Under the pieces are notes generated by a model that saw only the letters and a program-made list of their open reading frames with translations, did not search any database and was not told the origin of the DNA. Both the position numbers and the translations under genes were made by a program. Shown here one piece after another: positions 13,092 through 22,558 of a stretch of DNA of 64,000 nucleotides (its first letter is position 1; the number at the start of each line of letters is the position of its first letter). Origin of the DNA: Amaranthus tricolor (taxonomy: Eukaryota; Streptophyta; Magnoliopsida; Caryophyllales; Amaranthaceae); contig NC_080049.1 of NCBI RefSeq assembly GCF_026212465.1, positions 9,572,090 through 9,636,089 of the forward strand. The letters run 5' to 3'.

Positions 13092-13200
13092 GGAAAAATT
13101 ACCCTGAATAATACGAACTTTCACTGATTTTCCTACAATAATACGAACTTTCAATTAACCATGAATAATACGAACTTTGATACTTGTTTCCCGCTGGCAT
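13092..13200. repeat. MULE left terminal inverted repeat
   Basis: Begins GGAAAAATTACCCTGAATAA and contains three copies of AATAATACGAACTTT about 30-40 bp apart. Inverted match to 17891-17999. The iterated motif is a candidate transposase-binding site (inference). Confidence 0.93.
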
Positions 13201-13411
13201 AAATTACCTGTTGTTAACCTAGAGAAACGGTAAAATGTGATTTTCTTCTTCATTTGCTGCATCAGTAGGCTGGTTATTTCGACAGCCATAATCTAAACTT
13301 GCTCATCTTCCTCAATTGCTCTCTCTCCTCTTCCAATTTAATTACTTCTTCCAACATCTAATTTTTTTTTTCCCTTTTCATTATAATCTCTAAATTAATT
13401 TGTTATTTAAC

Positions 13412-13905
13412 ATGTATTCTCCTCCGTCATCATCTCAATCTAGAACTTCAATTGCAAAAGGAATTCCTTTATGTAAACATGGTGTTCATGCTAAATTACA
13501 AGTAGTCAAAAATGGAGCAAGGGTTGGTGAGAGGTTTTACGGATGTGCATTTTGGCCAGTAAGTTTATTTTTTTAGTAGCTTTGTTTTGTTTTATGTTAT
13601 TTTTGAATTTGTTTATCAATTAGGATTTCTTGATTTTGTTTGAAATGTAGGCACAAGATTGCAAATTTTTTAAGTGGGAAAAAGATGTAGAGTATACAAG
13701 TGAAATTTCTTCTTGTTTGGAAGAAGAGAAAGCTATGTTGATTGGCAAAATAAGGAAATTGAAGGCTAAGAATGCGAAGTTGAAAGAAAGCGAAGCTATG
13801 TTGAAATTGAAAGTTGTTGAATATGTAAACGCACATAAAGCGTTAAGTTTTGTACTTGTTGCATCATGGGTTTTATTTGTATTGTTCTTATTTATGTCAA
13901 GCTAA
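13412..13905 (+). CDS. GRF-type zinc finger protein with coiled coil and C-terminal membrane helix
   Basis: Two exons, 13412-13558 and 13651-13905, joined by a GT-AG intron (GTAAGT donor, ATGTAG acceptor) in phase 0, encode 133 residues. After a Ser-rich N terminus, residues ~18-65 form a GRF zinc finger: PLCKHGVHAKLQ, then GARVGERFYGCAFWP, then QDCKFFKWEKD, with ligands Cys, His, Cys, Cys. Residues ~75-112 are Lys/Glu/Leu-rich and probably coiled coil (KIRKLKAKNAKLKE). The last ~20 residues (LSFVLVASWVLFVLFLF) look like a tail-anchor membrane segment. GRF domains bind single-stranded nucleic acid in proteins such as NEIL3, APE2 and TOP3A. The gene is fully inside the MULE, convergent with the transposase, so it is either an element gene or a captured host gene. 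Its role is unknown. Confidence 0.82.
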
Positions 13906-14154
13906 GTTTAAGAATTTGGTCATGTAATGGAACTTTATGTATTGAAAATCCAATGTTTTTGATAATTTTCAATAATTACCTTTACATACATAAGCATTTG
14001 TTACACACAAAAGAGCTAAAACCCATACATAATTTTCAATGATGTTTTTGAACAATGCCGTAATCCGTAGATTATACCATAATCGTAACTTGATACATAC
14101 AAAAAAGTTATGTTTTCCAAAAGAGCAGCAAAATGACACTTTACTATTACAACA

Positions 14155-17100
14155 TCAATTCTTTGTTGTCGATGCTTGGGTTGATATTATTTCAGAAGAG
14201 TTCTTCTTAGGCTTTCCCCTTTTAGCATTACTCACACCACTCCTTCCGCTTGCACTACCAGTCCTACCCCCTCTACTCCCTTCTCCAGCTCTAATTGTCC
14301 TGTTGCCTTTACCTAAAGAACTCGGTTGTGCAGACACGTTGTGATGGGATAACTCTGGTGTGTTCGTTGCGACATCAACAATCTTTTTCGGTCTTCCTCT
14401 TCTTCTTTTCAATGGAGGTGGTTGCTCAACCGCTTTACCCTTATCCAGACATTTCCTTTTGTTATGTCCAACCGTATTGCAAATGCCACATGTCATTTGA
14501 ACCCCGTGTCTTGAGAGCTTTCCCGGTTTTTTAGGATCTTCATGCGGATCCTTAATTCTGTTTTTTCGTGGTCTACCCGGACCAATCTTAATTGGAGGAG
14601 GATCGATCGGTTTGTCAATTTTAGGCCAATACCTCTCACCAATACAAGGATTGATGCTTCCTTCATAGGCTCTCAAATAAGCCTGTCTAGTGTAGCACTG
14701 ATCAACAAATGACTCAACCTCCTTGTGCAAGTAAAAAATAGATGCAACTGCATGACAACATGGAATCCCTCTTAAATCCCATTTCTTGCAAGTACAAGTT
14801 CTATTTTCAATATCAACCTCTAAAACATCCATACAATAGGCTACTTGGAAACGCGTTGATGTTGAAGGAATGACAGTGCACTTAGCTGCTTCTTTCTTCT
14901 CTGAGTCTAACAATTTTTGTACTTTGGGACATAACAAACCCTTCCACTTCTTCAATGCCTCTTCCTTTTTATTTGCCATCCTCTTCATTAGCATTGTTCT
15001 AATTTCTTCAAGCATATCTATTAAATGATGGGATCTAGCATTCATGATGTAATTATTAAAAGTTTCTACCATATTGCTCAAAATAACATCACACTTGCCG
15101 TGTAGTTTGACAAAAGATCTACAAAACAAGTGTGGACCACATTTCCTAAAGGCATCAACAGCAACCGGATTAACATCCTCCATCTCCCTAATTGCTTCCT
15201 CAAAATCAGCCAAGTTGTACGCTTTGACACATCTCCAAAACAGTAATTTCAACTCTTGTCCTTTGAACGACTTGTTCCAATTTGCGTAGATGTGCCTAGC
15301 ACAATGCCTATGCTCTGCTTTTGGAAGCTCCAGCTGTACTGCCCTCAAAATGCTCTGTACAGGATATAAGTGAATTATGCAAAATCAGCATTTTCATGTG
15401 TACTTACAATGCAGATGCAGATATAATTCAGAATGTGTACAGGATATGCAAAAATTTCAAATTAAAATCCCTCTGTACAGGATGTAAATCAGAATGCTCA
15501 TTTTCAGAATGTGTACTTACATTTTCAGCATTTTCATGTGCACTTACAATGCAAATGCACATTACAATGCTGGTCAGAACAAATCTACATTGCAAACAAA
15601 ACAATTTAATTCATTACACAACAAATTACAGAACTACTGGTCACAAGGAATGAAAGAGATTCTGAAATGCAGGTAGCTCATTTTCAATTTTGAATACATA
15701 ATGCAGGATGCACATTTCAATTTCAGAATGCGTAGTTCAGAATGCTGTGTATTGAAATGCAGAATGCACATTAGAATGCTGAATGGTGTATACCTGATCC
15801 ATTACAATTTCAGAATGCACATTACAATAGCAGATCAGAAGAAATACAACTAAATCCAGCTAAATCCAGCTCAGTATACTAAATACAAAATAGCTAAATC
15901 AGTAAGGAAGGGTGTATACCTGGTGTTCATCTGATATTAATATCCAGTCTTTACCATTATCATAAGGAACACACTTCTTTAATTCAGAAATGAACCATTG
16001 CCATGATTCATTGTTTTCACCCTCAACAACAGCCCACGCCAATGGATACATTTGCTCGTTAGGGTCTCTCCCAACTGCACTTAATAGCACTCCTCCTAAG
16101 AATGTTTTAAGAAAACAACCATCAATGCACAATATTTCTTGCACCCATCAACCCAACCATCTTTAATCCCTTCAAAGCAAACAAAAAGCCTCTGAAATGT
16201 GGGTGGATTTGTGCTTGGATCGGTAACAACAACGAAGTGGCTATTAGGGTTACTTGATTCTAAAACCCCAACATAGCTCATGAGCTTCTCATAATGTTGT
16301 TTCATGGATCCATGTAACCTCCTATGTGCAGCATACTTAATCTTGTAGGCAAAGCCCCGACTAATGATAATTTGAAATTGTTTCCTAACAATATCAACTA
16401 CTTCTGCAGAAGGAATGTGTGGTCTTGACTTGAATAAATCAAGTAACTGATCTGCACACCAAGAAGCTTTGAATTGTCGATTAGAATCCATGTTTCTTTG
16501 ACAAGTGTGATCACCCTTAACTTTCTTGACAATAAAGGAAGCTCTTTTTTTATCCCAACTAGCGTAAAGCTTAAAGGGACACCCATCAACACACCTTACA
16601 CCAAGCTTATTCAATTTAGACTTGTCACTCAAATAAAATTTTAAATTCCTTCCCTGATGAATTGCATATTTCCTTACCGTCTCTTTAAATTCAACTGGGG
16701 TGCTAAAAACTTGCCCAACATTCCATTTGAACCTCCTAAAATCGGTAGTAGCATCCTCATATTCATCATTACTATGTTCATACTCAGAATCACCCACTTG
16801 CTCTTCGCATGACAATGACAAATCTTGACTATGCACAAGCTCCTTCGAAATTTCATCCTCATCTTCATCCTCATACGATAGCTCATAATCAGAATCATCA
16901 TCCTCAGATGCATCTTCATCTCTTACATCAGCACTAATACCAAAATGTGGCTCATCTTCAGAAAAATCATATTCAAGGGGTACGGAACTTTCAATAAGGA
17001 CTTGTTTTGCCTTAGATGCTCTCTTAGGAGTCAACTTTTTCCTATTCCCAAAAGTGGACAAAACTTCACTACCTTTAGTACCACTTTTTGATATTTCTAG

Positions 17101-17673
17101 CACCAACATCTCATTATCCAAATCATTAACTACATACACAGATAATGCTCTATTTTCAACAGCTATTTCAGTCATTTTCCCAACACAAATATCATCGGTA
17201 ATTCTCTTTAACCCTTCCAAAAAGCTAACTGCATTGGGTAATTGATACCAAAGACAAAACTCATGTTTTACCCCAAGATCCTGCTTTACAATTCCTTCTA
17301 ACTCAAAAAATGACATCTTATCCACGTCTATGGAGATGGTTTTACATATACCATACACATACTCAAAGCCCACAACTCCTTTTTCTAATACCCCATCATA
17401 CCAAAACTTCAAGGTAATTGATTCATTCAAATTAGCCTAAAAACAAGCAAAAACACACTAAATTACATCCAATTTCAAAGCCATAAACGTTTTTAATCAA
17501 CATCAAACAATAATCATGTATGGAATAACAAAATAAATACAAAATTCCATCCATTTTCGAGTAAATGGACAGAATTCCATTCGTTTTCGCCTAACTGGGT
17601 ACAAGCCCTAATTTTGGGTAATAAAACAGAATTTAGGGATTTAAAATGAAATTGAGAAGAATTAACTTACCAT
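14155..17673 (-). CDS. MuDR-type MULE transposase, one frameshift
   Basis: Exon 1 supplies only the ATG (17673-17671), followed at once by a GTAAGT donor. Exon 2 starts at 17436 after a pyrimidine-tract acceptor and continues ANLNESITLKFWYDG. Exon 2 holds a plant MULE N-terminal domain, a long acidic linker (Asp/Glu/Ser), the MuDR DNA-binding region (FKWNVGQVFSTPVEFKETVR... with Cys/His pairs GVRCVDGC and DHTCQRN) and the start of the MULE catalytic domain. A frame change at about 16130-16141 separates FEGIKDGWVDGCKK from LCIDGCFLKTFLGG. Catalytic acids are in CIDGCF and ISDEH. A second intron (15919-15355) is phase 0. Exon 3 (15354-14155) ends the catalytic domain and adds a SWIM zinc finger (CTCKKWDLRGIPCCHA), a CCHC knuckle (CGICNTVGHNKRKC) and AT-hook-like RRRGRPKK. 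The frameshift probably inactivates it, unless it is an assembly error. Confidence 0.9.
15355..15919. repeat. Transposase intron made of degenerate short repeats
   Basis: The 565-bp intron is packed with variants of CAGAATGCACATTACAATGC, CAGCATTTTCATGTG and GTACAGGATATG, many recurring in direct orientation, so it appears to have expanded by local duplication. Its borders are a GTATAC donor and a TGTACAG acceptor. No gene lies in it. Confidence 0.7.
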
Positions 17674-17890
17674 GAATGAGAAGAATATGATTGACGAACA
17701 ATGCCTAATTTTCGCAGCGTGAGGAAGATGATCAATGGAATTCTAAGCGTGAGGAAGAAGAGCTCTGTTTCGATAGGAAGAAGATGATCACTGGAATGAG
17801 AAAAGCTTTTGTTTTTCGTAATAAATTTAATCAGCAAAAAAAAGGATTTTAAAGGAAAGATGCATCTTTACCGGTAACAGGTAAACTGTT

Positions 17891-17999
17891 ATGCCAGCGG
17901 GAAAAAAGTATCAAAGTTCGTATTATTCATGGTTAATTGAAAGTTCGTATTATTGTAGGAAAATCAGTGAAAGTTCGTATTATTCAGGGTAATTTTTCC
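17891..17999. repeat. MULE right terminal inverted repeat
   Basis: Reverse complement of the left repeat for about 105 bp, to the CCCGCTGGCATAA block, with changes only near the inner end. It contains the same three iterated AAAGTTCGTATTATT motifs. Confidence 0.93.
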
Positions 18000-18450
18000 T
18001 AAATTTTAATATGAAAAAAAAATTCATTTTCAATCATTTAAAGATAAGTTTAATAAAATGCACTTAGATTACTAAAATACAATTTCGATCAATAAAAATT
18101 TCTTTATTCCAAAATAATTAATTTAACTCAATAAAAATAAAACATTTCTGTTTATTACCTTAATAAAGACTATTTGTTTGAGAATTATGGATTTTGGATT
18201 TTTGGTTAGTAGATATTGCTTAAATTATTTTCTTTTTCGTTAATAATTATTCAATCTAGGTAACTACAATGGATGATTTTGGGGTTGTGCGGGGTGCCCA
18301 ACCGCACATAGCCCCAAACCTAAAGGGTTTTATATTAAAAAATCATATTAGAATAACGTAGATTCGTTGGTTGGAGTAATTCATTTTAAATGGGTTGCGT
18401 GAAAATTTATTTTCCTAAAAAATATTTAAAATAGGTAAGATAAGTATTTA

Positions 18451-18697
18451 CTCCCTCCGTTCTTTTTTGTTCTTCCCATTTACTTTTTGCGCAGTTTTCA
18501 AAGCAACTTTCAAGTCTCAATATCACTAAATACGCATTATAAAAAATATATGATAAAAAAGTATGCATTTAGACGAATCTAATAAGATCTCGCATGGATA
18601 TATTTTATCATCTATATATGTCTTTAAAATCTTGATTAAATTTCTCTCTCCAAAATAGAATATTTTTAAAGGGAAGAACATTAAGAAACGGAGGGAG
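18451..18697. mobile_element. Stowaway-like MITE
   Basis: 247 bp with terminal CTCCCTCCG...CGGAGGGAG inverted repeats flanked by TA on both sides, the target signature of Tc1/mariner-type MITEs. The inverted match extends inward (CTTCCCATT near the left, GGGAAGAAC near the right). Non-coding. Confidence 0.9.
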
Positions 18698-19189
18698 TAA
18701 AAGATTTCATTACATTAATACTCTATATTAAAATAAGAATCTTTAAGAGATTAATTATTTTAAAAAACTGTTTATATTTAAGTAAGAAATTATTTTAAAA
18801 ATATATTTATTTAAATTACTCCTATTAAATGTTGTTTGAATTAGGTTAAAATTAAAACAAATAAATTAGTTTGAATTTACAAAAAATAAACTCAATTAAT
18901 TCATTAATAGTTTATTTTATTTAATTGAATTTTAGAAGACCATCAAAAATATCTTCTAGTAAAATTTAAAAGCTAAATTAGATTAAATATTATAGTAAGT
19001 AATTTATATTGTTATCTAAAGTAATTATTTTACTCAATAATGTAGTATTTAAATACATTAAAAGAGTATTTTTCTTGCAATATTCTTTGAAAATTTTATT
19101 TATATATGTCTATATATAAACTTTATGCATTATACGAGTTTCTAGGTTAATTTAAGATATTGTAATGCTACACGTTTACTGAGTGGGCA

Positions 19190-19350
19190 TTTAAGATATG
19201 TATGTAAGTATTAAGAATGATGTAAGTATGTATTAAAGATACAGTAATTAGGCATTAAGGATATTATAAGTATGCATTAAGAATTATATAAGTAGGCATT
19301 AAGAATTATGTAAGTAGACATTAAAGATGATGTAAGTAGACATTAAGGTT
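19190..19350. repeat. Imperfect ~20-bp tandem repeat
   Basis: About seven variants of a unit close to TAAGTAGGCATTAAGAATTA occur in a row. A hairpin-forming stretch of AGAGAC/GTCTC blocks follows at about 19368-19405. The rest of 18700-19890 is AT-rich with no gene. Confidence 0.7.
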
Positions 19351-19896
19351 TATTGGACTGGGCCTAAGAGACGTCTCTTAGAGAAACGATCTCTCAGGAG
19401 ACCGACTATTAAAAGAATAGTGTTATTATTATTTTGTTGTATTTTGTTCTTTAATAAAATTAATTTAACAAATCAATAATTTATTTAATAAAGATAAAAT
19501 GTAATTTTGTCTCATTTGATTTTTTGACACTATTTACGGTTCATTCTTAATTTAACATCATCAAGTGGGATCTTGTCTAATTCGCCTTAATGCATGGATT
19601 ATAAATCTCAACTTTTTATAACTTTTAGTTATGCAAAAATTAGAGAATTGCATTTTTTATAATTTTCTTGGTAAATGTGCTCAAGTCAAATGGAACAAAA
19701 CTACTAAAACAGAGGGATTAATTTATTATTTCATTTAAAAATGTACATACATGTTAATACTCAAAAAACTCATATTTAACATTCGTTCAGGACCTTAAAA
19801 GTTCGAACACAGCCCTGTCAAAAAGAAAAAGGATACATGATTATTTATTCTCTCACTCTCTTAGCAACTGAAACTAAAGAAAGTAGAAATACAAAA

Positions 19897-22130
19897 TCAA
19901 TTATGTAAAGTTGGTCTTGCAACACAACAACAAGTGTCTATAGCAATGCATCTCCCTGTACAGTGTGAGACTTTGTTCCTGCAGTCTGAAGCACATTGTG
20001 GTATTGAACATCTCTCCATTTCAACTGTTCCAAATGAACACGATTGGCTTTCTCCTGATTTCAACCCTTTTTCCATGTCCAAAATAATAACAAGATTTAA
20101 ATAATCGTCGTATCTTTCCTGTAAAAGAAATATAATAATTGCAATGTAGTACTTCTTTCGTTTCTTATAAAAGTTTTTATGTCATTTTAAAGTGTTTTAT
20201 TTGTTATTCGCATAAAAAATTTGTCTTTTTATATTATAAATTTTAGACAAAAATAACCTTATCTATTTTAATATTTTTATATTACATTTTGTCCTCATAT
20301 ATCTTCTACTAACTTCATTTTAACATTTTTATATTTCTTAAGGTCCCTACATGTATTCCACTAACTTTATAAATCATCATTATCGTATCCAATATCCCGC
20401 TTGAAAGTAGGTTTGGGTGCTAATTTTATAAAAATATTTTTTTATTAGTTATGGTCCTTATAATTTTTACTAACTTTCTTTTAATATTTTTTAATGTATA
20501 TGGTTCACACTTTTTCTCTATCAAATTTATTAATTAATAAAATAATATATTTACTATCTAAAAGATTTTAATTAAGAAATGAAGGGAGTACTATTTAGAT
20601 AGATTGTGTTTACTTTCATGTTTCAACAAACTTGTACTTTCTTGATTTCAATTTACTTGCAACGTTTGCTTTTTCACGCAGTCTAATACACTAATTCAAT
20701 CCTTAATATCTCTAATTATGAAAATTAAAAAATTATAAGAATTTAATATTAATAATCTTTGCAATGAGACGAATCAAACAAGATCTCATTTGACTATATT
20801 TTAACTTATAGATTAAAAACTAATCACAAATTAAGAGTGATGAAGTGTCGTATTTGATAATGTTGCAATTAATTTGAAATGGCGGAAGTATTCACATAGG
20901 AATCAACAAATAACAAACACAAGTTGTATATATCGGAGTTTATTTTTCAGCAAACGAAAATAACTGATGCTATTATTAGAGAATAAACAAAATATAAATT
21001 TGTTTTTTGCAGAAGAAACAATAAGTGAGTTTATTAATATCATTCTTTAACCATTACAAATTGTTATATACCTTTTTTTGAGATATTCTTACGCATAAAT
21101 TATAATTACGCAGATCGATCATGTCATTACAAAATATTTAAAAGTGTACGAAATAAAAATATTTAAAAGTGTACGAAATAATAACTATACAATAATACAA
21201 ATCAAAGCAACTGACGCAAAATTAACTAATAAATTAACCCAAAATCATTAATGTTAAAAGTTAACGTTAAACTTTTGAGTTGAGTTTTGATATCATGTTT
21301 AAAAACTAAATTAAAAGAAACTAATGGTCGAGATTATATAATATATTATATATACTTTGACAATTAAAATCCTTTAATAAGTGAATTTGTATAAAAATTA
21401 AAAACTCTAAATCAAAATAGAATTTTAATCTTTAATATTTTCATTTGTGCATAACTAAATTTATAAAGAGGTTAATTATTATAAAAATATGGATTGAGAC
21501 AAATCAATTACCATCTTATTTATTTAGTTTTTTTTTTAATTATACATAAAAACCAAGAAGTAAAACTATATTTCTTGAATCTTGATGAATAGTAATTATT
21601 ATTATGCAAAGGTAGTAAATAATAAAAGCTAAAACACCGAATTGTGTGAATGCTAAAAAAATGTTTAATATTTTCTTCATTTCTTTTATTTGTGCATTTA
21701 CTTTTTCACGTATTTCGACGTAAATTTTGAGCCTTAATATCTAATAGTACGCATGATAAAAAATTGTAAAAGTTATATATTAAAATTCGATGTATCAAGA
21801 CAAATTTAACAAGATCCCATATGAATACATTTTGTCTTGAATATATACTTTAAAAATAAAATTTAAATTTCTCTTTTATAAAGTGAAAAAACTTAAAATG
21901 CACAAATAATTTGAAACGGAGGGAGTACAATTTTCATTAATTATGACTTATAAAATTGATATTAAATTATTTTTATGGGTTTTATTACTTGGTAGAGAAA
22001 ATCAAATAGGTGATAAACACAAAAGCAATGACATAGATAAGCTTAAAAAGGATAGAAAATAAAGCTTACCAAAAGTAAAGAAGAGAGCAAGGAAGAGGAG
22101 GGTAGCAATTTTCTTCATGTTGGGAGACAT
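19897..22130 (-). CDS. Secreted cysteine-rich (defensin-like) peptide
   Basis: Exon 1 (22130-22070) encodes MSPNMKKIATLLFLALFFTFG, a signal peptide with a Lys-Lys n-region and Leu/Phe core; exon 2 (20066-19897) encodes the mature part. The phase-1 intron of 2.0 kb (GTAAGC donor, AAAAAG acceptor) separates signal from mature peptide, the gene structure usual for plant defensin-like (LCR/DEFL) genes. The product is 76 residues, about 55 after cleavage. Nine cysteines are spaced C-x9-C-x4-C-x3-C-x6-C-x3-C-x6-CCC, ending in an unusual Cys triplet. Members act in defence or reproductive signalling; which applies here cannot be told. No frameshift is seen. The acceptor was chosen because it keeps frame and lies just before the mature region; its pyrimidine tract is weak. 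Confidence 0.72.
20152..20588. mobile_element. Degenerate Stowaway-like MITE in the DEFL gene's 5' flank/intron
   Basis: TA-flanked CTTCTTTCGTTTCTTATA at the left and AAGAAATGAAGGGAG at the right form imperfect inverted termini. It lies inside the 2-kb intron of the cysteine-rich peptide gene. Confidence 0.6.
21671..21925. mobile_element. Stowaway-like MITE in the DEFL intron
   Basis: The right end GAAACGGAGGGAG is typical; the left end TTTTCTTCATTTCTTT is degenerate. TA lies on both sides. Internal sequence resembles the 18451 MITE (stretches such as TGTGCATTTACTTTTTCACG and AAATTTCTCT). Confidence 0.65.
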
Positions 22131-22173
22131 AAATGTGGTTAGTTAACTTGGATTATATGTGTTATTGTTTGAG

Positions 22174-22183
22174 CTATAAATAG
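22174..22183 (-). promoter_or_regulatory. Probable TATA box of the cysteine-rich peptide gene
   Basis: CTATTTATAG on the minus strand, about 45 bp upstream of the first ATG, in an otherwise ordinary leader. Position and sequence fit a core promoter with a short 5' UTR. Confidence 0.55.
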
Positions 22184-22355
22184 AAATTCAAAGAGAAGAC
22201 TATACTAGAAATGTAATGGATGGGTAGTGATATTTGAGCAATTGGGTTTAATTAAACAAAACAAAAGGAGCTTTTGGGTGGTCAATCACTATTGGAGAGA
22301 CTAACTTTGTGCGCTGTCAAGGAATTTTTCATTCTAATCTTCTCCTTAATTAATA

Positions 22356-22558
22356 CTCTCTCCGATCCCATTTCGTTTTTACACTCTATCTAACTATGTA
22401 TGATTAAAAATTATAAAAAATAATATTAATAAAATGTATATTAGAACAATCTAACAAGATTTCACATGACTATATTTTAATATTTAAATTAAAAATAAAA
22501 TACAAATTAAAAGTGATCGATAAATAGTATAAAAAAATAGAATGAGACAATTGGAGAT
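22356..22558. mobile_element. Degenerate Stowaway-like MITE upstream of the DEFL gene
   Basis: CTCTCTCCGATCCCATTTCG at the left and AGAATGAGACAATTGGAGAT at the right are imperfect inverted termini, each flanked by TA. It lies about 230 bp upstream of the start codon. Confidence 0.55.

Larger units (their letters stand above)
13092..17999. mobile_element. Two-gene Mutator-like element (MULE)
   Basis: A 4.9-kb element with a perfect 9-bp target duplication TAAATTTTA at 13083-13091 and 18000-18008, the length diagnostic of the Mutator superfamily. Terminal inverted repeats of about 105 bp are almost identical. Inside are two convergent genes: a spliced GRF-finger gene on the plus strand and a MuDR-type transposase on the minus strand, with 3' ends about 250 bp apart. 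The perfect target duplication and near-identical terminal repeats indicate a relatively recent insertion, although the transposase has one frameshift. Confidence 0.95.
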
